Below, piece after piece: positions 41,132 through 50,700 of a stretch of DNA of 64,000 nt. The DNA is taken from the NCBI GenBank assembly GCA_033085395.1, contig JANQBS010000045.1, positions 1 through 64,000 of the forward strand, written 5' to 3'. The notes beneath the pieces were generated by a model. That model searched no databases and was not told where the DNA came from. It saw only the letters and a list, made by a program, of their open reading frames with translations. This DNA is from Xanthoparmelia taractica. Lineage: Eukaryota > Ascomycota > Lecanoromycetes > Lecanorales > Parmeliaceae. The position numbers and the translations under genes were made by a program. The stretch's first letter is position 1. Each line of letters starts with the position of its first letter.

Positions 41132-43024
41132 ATGGCCTCTCAAGCTTTAGGGTTTTTCAGTGAAAGGCCAGGGCGCGTCCGCTCAGAGAATGCCCCAGTG
41201 GCAAACAACAGCCATGATATAAGCCCAAAGCCGTTTCTTCAGACTCGCTTCGGAAGAATGCCGCCAGAGTTACGAGAAAAAGTATTCATCGAATTACTCG
41301 CTACTCCCTCGTCATACGCTGGCCACGACTTCACCACCATCTCTCCGGCGCACAGAAAATCTACAACGGCGCCACAACGGTTCGTGCACATCAAAACATC
41401 ATGGCACCAAGTCACACGAACATGTCGCCAGGTCTATGTGGAATCTCGCCCAATCTTCTTCGCCGCCAAATCCTACTATCTTGCGAAGCCTCAAGAACTG
41501 GCACAACTTCTTAGCAACTACAGCATGTCGTGGCGACGGATCTTTCGGCTGGATACCATCACTGCATTGTGTCTGAAGGACTTTGTTCGGGAAATTCCTT
41601 TGTACACGAAGGACCAGATTGACGAGATCATGTCTAATCCCAATGACTATCGAAGCAGGGCCAACACCCGTCAACAACTTGCTGACAAAAGTTTCAAGAT
41701 GCTCAATACTAGCATCCGTTACGATTTCAGGGACCTCAAAAGTCTCAGGACTGTTGGTTTGTGTTTCCCGGTTGGCGAAGAGACGATGTACGTCGATCTT
41801 CTGTACTGTTTGACCGGCATGGAGAAAGGCCTGGTAGAATTCGTTGATGCATCCAATTGGCTGATTCGGCCACAGAGTCCTGGAGACGTTTGGAGTATTC
41901 AGTACGCTTGTTTCGGCAATGGCTCCTACGGCAAGGGCAAGGACGATGAAGATATTCCATACGATAGGCTCAGCCTTGAACTAGCGATCACAGATATTGA
42001 CTCACGGGCACCGGAATTACGAGAAGGAGATGAGCGCTATGTCGAAGTTCAGATTCAATGGCCTGTCATGGAGAAGCCGCCTCAAGAATCGCTAGACAGC
42101 AACGAAGACGACATGGATTGGCTCACAGCATCTGGTGTTGGAGGCAACACAGTGGAAGCAACCTCAGAATACGACGACCCTTTTGCAGATCTCGAACCAG
42201 ACTCAAATGAGGCCGATCAGTCTTTATTTCTTGGGTTGGATAGTGAAGATAGCCGTGGCCCTCAAATAGCTACAGATGATGATCAGGAGGAGGAGGGTAT
42301 CTTAGCACAAGCTGCAAGCGAAGAAGTCTCTGAGCCTCATCTGGCTACACAAAGCGACCACCCGACCGAACCTCCTTCACCGTCCAGTTCTTCTGCCCTG
42401 GTAGCACACGATGCGCCCATACCTACCGAAAATGATGGATTGTTACCGCTTGACATCAATGATCAAACCCAAACCGACACCAGAGCCTCTGACCTTGCGG
42501 CCCACGCAGACTTACTGCACGTTGACCAATCTCATCCTGAAAGCGAACCCGAAACAGACCAAGCACAGCAAAATCGAAAAGCCAGAGCGCAAGGACAGAG
42601 TCGTCGAAAGAAGTCCAAATACCTGTTGGGGTCAAGAAGACGACCACTACTGGAGATCTCGAAATCACCGAATCCCCACACAAAGGAGGAGATGGAATAC
42701 TATGAGGAATGGCAAGAGCTAGCCATTTCAGGAACCTATAGGGAGAAAAAGAAAGGGTCTCCTCCACCTTTTGGGAAATTGCACGAACTTCCTGTGGACG
42801 ACCCTCCCATGGCGAGCACAGCTTCGACTTCTCCTCAAAAAGAGCGTCCAATGGCAGCATCACGATCCCTACCTGGACTGCTTGTCAGATTCATTCAAGC
42901 AGGCGCCCTATTCCTCTTATCATTGATCCTCGCCATCATCACTCGTCCTGCCGAAACACCATCAGACGACCGTCACAGCAAGAATGAACCCATTCAACTA
43001 CAAAAAGAACCTCTATCTCAGTAG
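41132..43024 (+). CDS. 2EXR/F-box-like protein with C-terminal membrane anchor
   Basis: A 630-residue single-exon protein; the first ATG is at 41132 in a frame open from 41117. Residues 38-58 carry the F-box-like start (RFGRMPPELREKVFIELL), followed by CRQVYVESRPIFF near 97-109, as in the 2EXR-type proteins that are greatly expanded in Dothideomycetes. Residues about 310-560 are acidic and disordered. Residues about 583-604 form a hydrophobic helix (FIQAGALFLLSLILAIIT) with a 26-residue polar tail, so the protein could be tail-anchored, with the F-box-like part facing the cytosol. Function unknown; substrate recruitment is a guess from the fold. A broken copy lies directly upstream. Confidence 0.75.
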   Translation: MASQALGFFSERPGRVRSENAPVANNSHDISPKPFLQTRFGRMPPELREKVFIELLATPSSYAGHDFTTISPAHRKSTTAPQRFVHIKTSWHQVTRTCRQVYVESRPIFFAAKSYYLAKPQELAQLLSNYSMSWRRIFRLDTITALCLKDFVREIPLYTKDQIDEIMSNPNDYRSRANTRQQLADKSFKMLNTSIRYDFRDLKSLRTVGLCFPVGEETMYVDLLYCLTGMEKGLVEFVDASNWLIRPQSPGDVWSIQYACFGNGSYGKGKDDEDIPYDRLSLELAITDIDSRAPELREGDERYVEVQIQWPVMEKPPQESLDSNEDDMDWLTASGVGGNTVEATSEYDDPFADLEPDSNEADQSLFLGLDSEDSRGPQIATDDDQEEEGILAQAASEEVSEPHLATQSDHPTEPPSPSSSSALVAHDAPIPTENDGLLPLDINDQTQTDTRASDLAAHADLLHVDQSHPESEPETDQAQQNRKARAQGQSRRKKSKYLLGSRRRPLLEISKSPNPHTKEEMEYYEEWQELAISGTYREKKKGSPPPFGKLHELPVDDPPMASTASTSPQKERPMAASRSLPGLLVRFIQAGALFLLSLILAIITRPAETPSDDRHSKNEPIQLQKEPLSQ

Positions 43025-43923
43025 TTCTGACATTTGATGGACCAATTTGGGACTGAGCGCAGATTGCAGTAATGAATTTGTTGAACACATTAGACTGAGG
43101 CAGGCGTACAGCGTGGATGTTAATTGCATGCGTAGGTTCTACAGTTACTCAATGACACTCTCGGTCTACCTCTATTCCACTTATGAAAGCTCCCGCAATG
43201 AATACCTTCTTCAGTTGCCACTTCCCGCTTTCCTAGATTAATATGCCAGGATGGAGTGACGGGGAAATTCCCAGCATTGCCACTCGGCCCACGTCACGCC
43301 CTTTCCTTGGCACTATCGTGAATGTGATAGAGGAAGCATATCAACAGAGCCAGCGCATCACACCATCTAGTAAAAGATGAAGGTGCCAGGTATTCACCGT
43401 TTACATTCAACATTCACGTGGATCTGTGTCAATCCTGGGGTATTTAAGGCCCAGAAATCTCCCAACTTTTTCTTTCTTTCCTACATACACACACTCCACA
43501 TACACATCCTCAGCAGGCAGTCCAGATTTATGTATCTACTATATACTTGCATCTCTGCTACCTATCTACCATAATGGAGATATGAATCTCACACCTGCAA
43601 GATGCATACCACTCTTTGACTTCTTATCATATATATGCCATCCATCACGACAGCCCTTATCTGGCTTTCAAATCTACATACAAATACATTTTACACACCG
43701 TCTTGCTGCATTGGAGCCTTCAAGCGCCATCCTCCCAGCACACTCGCCCTCAACGAGAATGCCTAGATCAACATCTCTCCACCGTGAGAGCAGGGGCTAG
43801 TACTGCCCCCCTCCTCTCTCACTTTCTGGGAATAATAGTGGGCAAAGCGGCACATCCCTCTTTCTGAAACTTCCTTTTAAGCGTGTCGAAGTCAGAAAAA
43901 CTCTCACTATGGTGTTCTGAGCA
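43025..43923. other. Intergenic with TATA-like element
   Basis: TATTTAAGG at 43441-43449 is followed by a pyrimidine-rich stretch, as in a core promoter, but no convincing ORF starts within the next 400 bases. The first candidate ATG with an orderly frame is at 43924. Confidence 0.35.
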
Positions 43924-44109
43924 ATGACGACCTCAAGGCTCCCACATAGTCTAGACGCATCACTGGCTTTAGCTAGTCTAGAAGGCACTATCACCCTCTC
44001 TGCCGAAGACGTGAACCATACATACTTCAGCCGATGCCAGATGCCAGCCAACGACGCATTGACTATCTCCGGATGTCGAGATTCGCTAGAAGAGGGAACG
44101 CGTCAGTGA
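43924..44109 (+). CDS. Hypothetical short ORF, possible first exon
   Basis: 61 codons with balanced composition (SLDASLALASLEGTITLSAEDVNH), ending at a TGA that overlaps a GTGAGC donor-like site (44106-44111). A candidate acceptor (TTGACAG) lies near 44187, after which two frames stay open for about 100 codons, so the downstream part cannot be fixed. No domain was recognised. Confidence 0.25.
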   Translation: MTTSRLPHSLDASLALASLEGTITLSAEDVNHTYFSRCQMPANDALTISGCRDSLEEGTRQ

Positions 44110-44854
44110 GCTGAGCTTTGAGTTTATTACCTTGAATGAGCTTCATTGCGCGCGGAAGGGCATCGATTTTGGTGATTGATTGACAGAAACAAGGAAAGAC
44201 AGACCTTCAGCCATCTTAGCTACATTGAAGTTACCAAAAACGACCACCCTTCCAGAACTGGTTGCCGGCGACAATGTATGGAGCAGTACCCTCGAGCGGA
44301 GCATATCTCACTCAACTTTCTCCAGGACGACTGGCCTAAGCGACCTCTTTCAGTGTATGTTGCGGCTGACAGCCACTTCTCAGGGACGGAACGCCTTTCA
44401 AGTGCTCAGAAAGAACTCTGTTGGTGGAAAAGGCTTTGTACGAGGATCAAGTGGACGCAGCTCATGGTGTCGAAGATGTAGTGAGTGGTCAAGAGTTCCT
44501 GTGAGCACTCCCTGGAAAGCACTCTCCTGCTAGCTAGGCATCTAACATGGATACAGACTGTCGAACCATGTCCAAGAGGCCATAGAGATTCTGGCAATGA
44601 GTCCAACCACGCCCTAAGCAATTTTTCTCGGAAGGGCTTCCTGCGCCTACGAAGACTTCTGCCGACATCTAGAAGTACCATACCAGGGGATGAACTTGCG
44701 GCGATTCTAAAAAGGCTCCTCGGTTTCTTGTGGGATTGAAGCACTTCTATACTATATATAGCACATCATCGAGCAAAGCGACAGCCAGGCCTTGACTACG
44801 GGCCACGATGTCCAACAACGAAACTCCCAATAACGAGAATCGATTTACATTCAG

Positions 44855-45396
44855 GTCGTGGAGGATCGCGAGACACCACGCAAGAAGGCGAAAACCAATG
44901 CTATCTTGAAGTCAGACGTGGACCCCGTAAAGGAGTCACACGTCGAGACATCAGGGAAGACTCAAAAATTGAAGCTTCGACCGCCAAAGGAGCCTTCAGG
45001 AAACCAGACATTGAGGCTCCGTCCACCAAAGAACTCAGCCACCAAGTCACCACCACATCGTCAAAACACGCGAGCCTAGCGTAAAAAGCAAGGCGAAAAT
45101 GCTGGTAGCATACCCCACAAGAAGCCTACCTCAGCTATCAATATGATTTAAACTAACATGTCTATAGCTGGAAGCGATGATGACGACGAAGACATCAACT
45201 GGATTACGCCACAGTTACCGCCGCCTGGAATTCCAATCAGTGGACTCGTCCGCCAAGGTAGCTGAGGCCAGTAGATCAGTCAGACGAGAGACAGCGTAAG
45301 GACGTTTACCTGGGTTAACTACATGAATGAATCAATATCTCTACAGGTGAGGCGGTGGAGATCGAAGACGAAGATCCGATCGATGGCAGGGAATAG
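44855..45396 (+). CDS. Probable small spliced gene, acidic C-terminus
   Basis: Three segments look like exons: 44855 to about 45060 (basic, with repeated LKLRPPK and LRLRPPK), 45168-45257 (GSDDDDEDINWITPQLPPPG) and 45347-45396 (GEAVEIEDEDPIDGRE, stop TAG). The last two join in phase across an 89-base intron with GTAGCT and CTACAG ends. The link between segments one and two is unsure because a TAG (45077) precedes the obvious donor. No start codon in frame was found, so the 5' end is missing. No family was recognised. Confidence 0.3.
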
Positions 45397-46252
45397 GTTG
45401 TTTGTGCGTCGGGTTGTCGAGAGCTTGAACGAAGGTGCACTAGGCAGATCACTCAGGCGGTATACCTCGTAAGAAAGCCCTACCCGGGTTATCACCATGA
45501 AAAGACTAACATGTCTGCAGTTGAGTCACATTCCCCAATCCGACGACTCCGGAAACAGGTTTCCTCATACAATTTCTTCGGACAGCATCAGCAGCCCCCG
45601 AGTCGGAAAACCCACAACTCATGTGGCGAAGAGGGATCTCCGAGGGCTGCTCAACTATCCGCCGAGGGAGTTAACTACTGAGCTAAAGTTCACCCACCTT
45701 GCAATCAATGAACGTCACACAATCGGATCATTCTCGAACCTTAGTTGCTCGGCCCGCTCGCTTCTTAGCGACCATGAGGTATAGAAGAATTATATCTACG
45801 CAAGTGTTCGGACCCGACTGCATACAGCGAAAGCGGCAAGTCTACCTAGATGATTAGCGGAAACGAACGAAGGAGACTCACAGGGTACAAATATATTCGA
45901 TCCTGGTAAGGGCCCATTGGATGCTCTAGAACAAAGTCTACAAATCCTCCGGGCACGCTTCGGCTCACCAGTGACAACACATATGTCTACGGAGAAATAC
46001 ATCGCACATTCTTTCTTCTTCCTGCACCGGCTTCGTTGACCATCTTCACGCATTGCAAAGGCAAGCATGATGGACTTTATGCGAAACATTTTTCCAGGGG
46101 CCTTGAGCCTCTATACTTCTTTGGAAAGTTGGTTTATTAGTAGATAGATTCATACTTCGTTCCTATCATTGAATACGTTGCGGGCATCTATCATGCAATG
46201 ACCATCAATGCCGCCCCTCTTATAAATACCCTTTATTCTTCTATAGAATCCG
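45397..46252. other. Weak coding signals only
   Basis: A second intron-like 3' end (GACTAACATGTCTGCAG at 45504-45520) closely matches the one at 45151-45167 (AACTAACATGTCTATAG). A minus-strand ORF at 45796-46089 contains CRKKKECAMYFSVDICVVTG, and ends beside a GTGAGT donor-like site. Neither reading is firm. A TATAAATA at 46221-46228 precedes the small ORF at 46253. Confidence 0.3.
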
Positions 46253-46387
46253 ATGTTGACAAGAAGGAACCGGCTGCTTTTCACGACCGCTACTTACTTG
46301 CATGGCATTTTACAAACCATTGTCTTTGAAATTGCAACACAAGTTTACAACATACTTGCTGATGAGGTCTTCCAATCCTCAGGATGA
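46253..46387 (+). CDS. 44-residue ORF with TATA box
   Basis: An ATG-led ORF (MLTRRNRLLFTTATYLHGIL) 25 bases after TATAAATA (46221-46228). Its TGA overlaps the ATG of the next short ORF in an ATGA arrangement (46384-46387). No family was recognised; it may be part of the same reading as the next entry, with a frameshift. Confidence 0.25.
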   Translation: MLTRRNRLLFTTATYLHGILQTIVFEIATQVYNILADEVFQSSG

Positions 46388-46533
46388 GGATTCACATCCG
46401 AAGGAAAGCGTGGGCTAGAAGCTCGTGGGCCGCCATTTTCCAAATCCTAATCCCTACTATCGTCTCGGCGATACTTTTTCTCATTCTAGACTTGATAATA
46501 GCGATCTTTATCGCTATTATTTTCACCGGATAG
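46384..46533 (+). CDS. 49-residue membrane microprotein candidate
   Basis: An ATG at 46384 gives 49 residues: a basic N-terminus (MRIHIRRKAWARSSW), then about 30 hydrophobic residues (IPTIVSAILFLILDLIIAIF) that could form one long or two short membrane helices, ending in FTG and TAG. Such a regular basic-then-hydrophobic layout is unusual for chance, but the ORF is short and directly abuts a transposase fragment. Confidence 0.3.
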   Translation: MRIHIRRKAWARSSWAAIFQILIPTIVSAILFLILDLIIAIFIAIIFTG

Positions 46534-46644
46534 GAACTCTATCGTCACTGGGAATCCATAGGATTCCATGAGTGGAAATATGCAATTGAGTCAGGTATTG
46601 TAATCCCGATAGGGGTCTTTCCAATCTATTGTATCTTCGTATAG

Positions 46645-47007
46645 GACTCGATATTCATGGAAGACGGTGCCAAAATCCACATGGGACGTGCTAAAAAAGT
46701 GCGATCTCAGGCTGGAATCAAGGGATTCATCTTCTGGCCTCCGTCGTCACCAGATCTAAACCCAATTGAGAAGGTATGGCGATGGATGAAGAATAGAATC
46801 ACTCAAATGGAGCCGTTTCCTACGAAGATCGAGGATTTGAAGAAGGCTGTACAGGATTTATGGGATGAAATGGATCCATGTGACTTTATTCAGCATATTG
46901 AGCGTATTGGCAGAGAAGATGCAACAGGTTCTCTGGCAGAAGGGCATGCAAACGAAGTATTAACTAGCTATCTGGGCCTGTATTGTTGCCATAACATCGA
47001 GAAATAA
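46645..47007 (+). mobile_element. Truncated Tc1/mariner transposase fragment
   Basis: The last 120 or so codons of a Tc1/mariner-type DDE transposase. IFMEDGAKIH holds the second catalytic Asp; WPPSSPDLNPIEKVWRWMK holds the third catalytic acid (Glu of NPIE). The frame ends at TAA 47005-47007 after a normal-looking C-terminus. The region with the first Asp and the DNA-binding helix-turn-helix domains is missing; a TAG sits directly upstream. No terminal inverted repeats were found. It is a dead remnant. Confidence 0.8.
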
Positions 47008-47152
47008 TTAATTCTCCGTAATATTCTCTGTTCAGCCTGGTAGGGCTACCATAGTAGGACTTAGAAACTTAGCGTTCATTAAATCCTCTTCTCTCTCGCT
47101 ATGCTAAAATCTTCAAGCACATCATTAGTCTAGAGATTGTGATATACGTCAT

Positions 47153-47659
47153 ATGAAGAACCAGCCCGATTCGCCCGACATCGAGGCACAGGTCATCATC
47201 ACTAGTTACCAGACCCTTCGGAACCGATCCCTGTACCTGCTGGTCTCTATTTCCCGTGCGCACTTTGAGACGCGTGTCATGAAATCCGCCGAGGAGAAAC
47301 AGTGCGAGAGGAAGGAACAGAAGGTCGAGTCCTAGAAGGATGATTTGGAAGATGAGCCTTCAGCTAGTGAAGAGGAGGAGGATTAGGAAGAGGGTGATAC
47401 GGATGAGGAGGATGGAGAGCCCAAGCGCTGTATGCTGTCGGCAAAGTAGTTGGCTAAGGCAGATGAAGTCATGATTGGACAAGTCGCGAGCGCGCTGGGT
47501 GACTGGTTTGGGTTGGTGATTTGCGACGAAGTACAGTTTCTGAAGGATGCCAACTCGATGATGCACCGTACGGCGGAGCTGCTGCATGCCGAGAAGAAGC
47601 TCTTTCTTACCAGCACTCCTATGATCAATCGATCCGTCGATCTGGCTGGTATTCTTTAG
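47153..47659 (+). pseudogene. SNF2-type helicase relic
   Basis: One frame carries IEAQVIITSYQTLRNRSLY, an acidic stretch (PSASEEEED), then GDWFGLVICDEVQFLKDANS and LHAEKKLFLTSTPMINR, matching the SNF2 helicase motif II (DExx box, here DEVQ) and motif III (TSTPMINR). It is interrupted at 47333, 47384, 47447 and 47657, each time by TAG, as expected if CAG codons had turned into TAG by C-to-T change. The reading continues weakly in the same frame to about 47941. SNF2 proteins are DNA-dependent ATPases that remodel chromatin; this copy is not functional. Confidence 0.7.
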
Positions 47660-47949
47660 CTCGATTATGAGCTCAGAGCGTGAGAGCTTAGTAGTTTGGA
47701 TCGGCGTGGCTATTACCCCCGAGAGTATTGGGGATTATCTTGTATATGTTGCATCACCCCGGTGGGTCGTGCATGTCCATGGCCATCCCATTACCCCGAT
47801 GGATATGACGGATATTCATCGGGAGGATACTTCCTGGTGATGTCGTCACGCCCATCTTATAGGCAAATGCCCATCAATCGCTTATATCTTTTCATGAATA
47901 TCCCGCTTTTTTATAGGCGCATCACTAAACCCATAAAGAAATAGGCTAA

Positions 47950-49852
47950 TATATCACCGTTTTACGTCGTTATCAATATCAAATAACATCTTTTAAGACT
48001 ATATAATAGTATTAATAATAAGTCGATTAATCTCGTCGTACGTGCGTTATTTATAAGCGATATCGAAGACCTTCTTTTCCTATTTTTTATGTTATTTATA
48101 TAAAGATTTTTCGAACATATAAATATTTCTTTGCACTTATTATTTAACTATATATATTACATTTAATTTTATATTTCTATACTCTATATTTAATTAACCT
48201 TTCTTCTATTAAGATATTAAATTCTATATTATCTTCTTAAGTCGAGAATAAGATTTTTATATTATTCTCTTTTACTTAGATAAAGTTATTTAACGCTAAG
48301 GCACGTTAGAACTTCTATCTTATATTAAATAGTCGTAAGATCGAGATACGTAAGCGTATAACGATCTTATAGAAGCGTAGATATATTAGATAACTAATTA
48401 ATCTTATTTCGAAATAACTATCTTATTAATAATAAGAAACGAGTTTAGATTAAATTCGAATTTATCTATAAAGATAATAAATTATAAAGACTTTTTAAAA
48501 AAACATTTAAGCGAAATCGAGAGATACTTATTAAGAATCTTATTTAAGATATTATTATTAAAATCTATAATAGTCTAGATTACGTTAAATAATACTTTAC
48601 TATCACGTATATTAATAGTAAGTACTATAGAATCGCGAGTTACGAGATCTACTTCCTCGTTAAAATATATAAGATCTATTATCGCAAGATCTATAGTAAG
48701 TTTAAAGATTCTCTTAAATAAATCGTAATTACATATCTATTCAAACGCGTTTAGATAAATCTTATTAATATAATCTCTACTTCGAACGATATATATATTT
48801 AAATTTATTATATAAAGAATTATTCTAGTAAGTTTTATATACTTTTTATTATAACTTATAAAAAGACTCTTATTATTACTCGTAATATTTATTATTAAAT
48901 CGTAGTTCTAGATATCTTTAAGATTCTTTAATTAAATAATAACGTCGAGTTTAAGAATATATATCTTAAATTAATACAAAGATAAGAGATTAAGATTATT
49001 AATAATCGTTTTAGAACTTTACGAACTTAAAGTCTTATCGAATAGACTAATAATATTATAAAGAATAAGATTGTTATTTAAAAGAGAGGGTATAAGAGCA
49101 CTTATTAGACTAACGTCTTAGAGATATATAATCGTTTTAATTTATTATTTTTAATTCTCTAAAAAGCTATAATTATATATTTCTAAATTATCTTAATTAA
49201 TATTTATCGCGCGCTTTAAGAATAGCGCAATAGAGATATATAATTATTATATATTATTTACGATAGAAGATCACTTAAAGCTAACTTTTTTATTTCTAGA
49301 AAATTACTTATAACTTAATAGCATATTTTATAAAGCTATTAAGACTATTTCGTACGAAGTAGTCTTTAATCGTAAGCTTAATTATAAGCGTACGTTACTT
49401 AAATTACGTTAGATTAATAAGAATAAGATCGAGAATTAAGAGATCGAAGATAAGATTAATAATAAAATTATTTATAAGGTCGTGAATTAGAAGATTATAA
49501 AATAACGTGTTTAACGATAGCTAAATTTAGAATAAGTAGTTTAAGAAGTAGAAGATAAGAAAGAATATTAAGAGATTAAAACGTATAGATTTATTAAGAA
49601 TAATAATCGAACGCTTTTTAATAAATAGGTCTTAACTACTAAGAGAGAGAAGATTAAAAATATAATATCTAATTTCTTTATATCACTTAATCGTTAATTA
49701 AAAAGAATCTTTTAATCGATCTATATCTATATTTTCGTATATAAATAGACTTTAAATCGAATAACAATATCTAATAACTTATAAATCTATATTATATTAG
49801 TAAATTCAAATTAATTAACAATATGCTAATAAACGATTTAAACGATAATATA
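47950..49852. repeat. AT-rich RIP-type block
   Basis: Composition drops sharply to AT-rich at about 47950. CA and TG are rare, TA very common and CG retained. It includes the integrase relic below; the rest has no readable protein. Confidence 0.8.
48540..49450 (+). pseudogene. RIP-destroyed integrase-core ORF
   Basis: With TAA/TAG ignored, plus-strand frames read like a retroelement-type integrase: DIYI-IYYIKNYSSKFYILF (first Asp region), then NNNVEFKNIYLKLIQR (from a DNG-type motif with G-to-A change), INNRFRTLRT-SLIE-TNN (the P(R)TQGLVE-AN region with the catalytic Glu) and SYEVVFNRKLNYKR at 49340-49400. An integrase-bearing element of the fungal rve type is the best guess. Every stop fits C-to-T or G-to-A change. 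Confidence 0.5.
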
Positions 49853-49857
49853 ATAAG

Positions 49858-49998
49858 TGTCACGAACGAATAAACGTGTAGTGGGATTAACTGCTTCCGT
49901 TGTTCAAATATGCTACGAATACTCTGAAAATTCTTCTCCGGAGCAACATTGATTCACATCGGCTTGGCATTCGGAGAGTAGATATCAAAACCGTGACA
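49858..49998. repeat. Solo LTR with 5-bp target duplication
   Basis: A 141-bp segment of normal composition inside AT-rich debris. It begins TGTCACGAAC and ends AACCGTGACA (TG...CA, with TGTCACG/CGTGACA inverted ends), and is flanked on both sides by ATAAG (49853-49857 and 49999-50003). It has no internal coding capacity, so it is best read as a solo LTR left by recombination. Confidence 0.75.
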
Positions 49999-50003
49999 AT
50001 AAG

Positions 50004-50700
50004 TCGAATAGTGAGACTATGAGTTAGTGTGTCTCATGATCCAGCCCCTATTTTAGATACATGCGCATATGCGAGGAATACGTGTCTTCGAGAGCATTAT
50101 ATGTATAGGTCTTATATTATTAGTTGGCTCTTTATTCGAATTCTTCTCACTTAGAGCAATCGTATTCTTTTATAATCTTTATTTAACTAATTCTAAATTA
50201 TTAAATATCTACATACTAGATTAATATATATTCTTCTTATCTTATTTATATCTACACTTATTTTAATCTTCTTAATTATCTTATTCTTCTTATATTATAA
50301 CTATCGCTATTAGACGCTTTAAGATATTTAAAAAGATCTTTAAGAAGACTCTTAATAGGCTTAAGACGCCTATAAAAATCATTACACCCTTCGCAATAGT
50401 GGGACTGTGGGTTAGTGAGTCCAATATAAGGTCATGCTATTAGCGTTATTTCATTGATATGCGACATGCGAGACACGTGTCCGGGGCGAGCACTATTTAT
50501 ATAGTCACTGCACTAGCAGTTGGCTCTTCATTCGAATTGTTCTCTTTTAGAGTCATATTGTTCTTCTTTTAGTTAGTCAGCTAGTCAATCAATTAGTTAA
50601 TCAATTAGTTACTATCGCAATCACTACTGTAACCACTACAATCCAGAGATCTCTCAATCAATATCAGTCAACTACTACTACAATTATTACTACAGCCGCT
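50004..50700. repeat. Two promoter-like repeat copies
   Basis: A unit beginning GAATAGTGAGACTATGAG (about 50008) recurs as GCAATAGTGGGACTGTGGG (about 50399). Both continue with a cgtgtc(c/t)...gagca core, a TATA-like run (TATTTATATAG at 50494-50504 in copy 2) and GTTGGCTCTT(T/C)ATTCGAATT. Copy 1 decays into AT-rich sequence, copy 2 is barely mutated. They could be LTR or terminal-repeat ends of the element to the right. Confidence 0.55.

Noticed and set aside
43426..43800. 124-codon plus-strand ORF after a TATA-like element
   Set aside because: No ATG near the start, low-complexity content and no domain; more likely a leader region.
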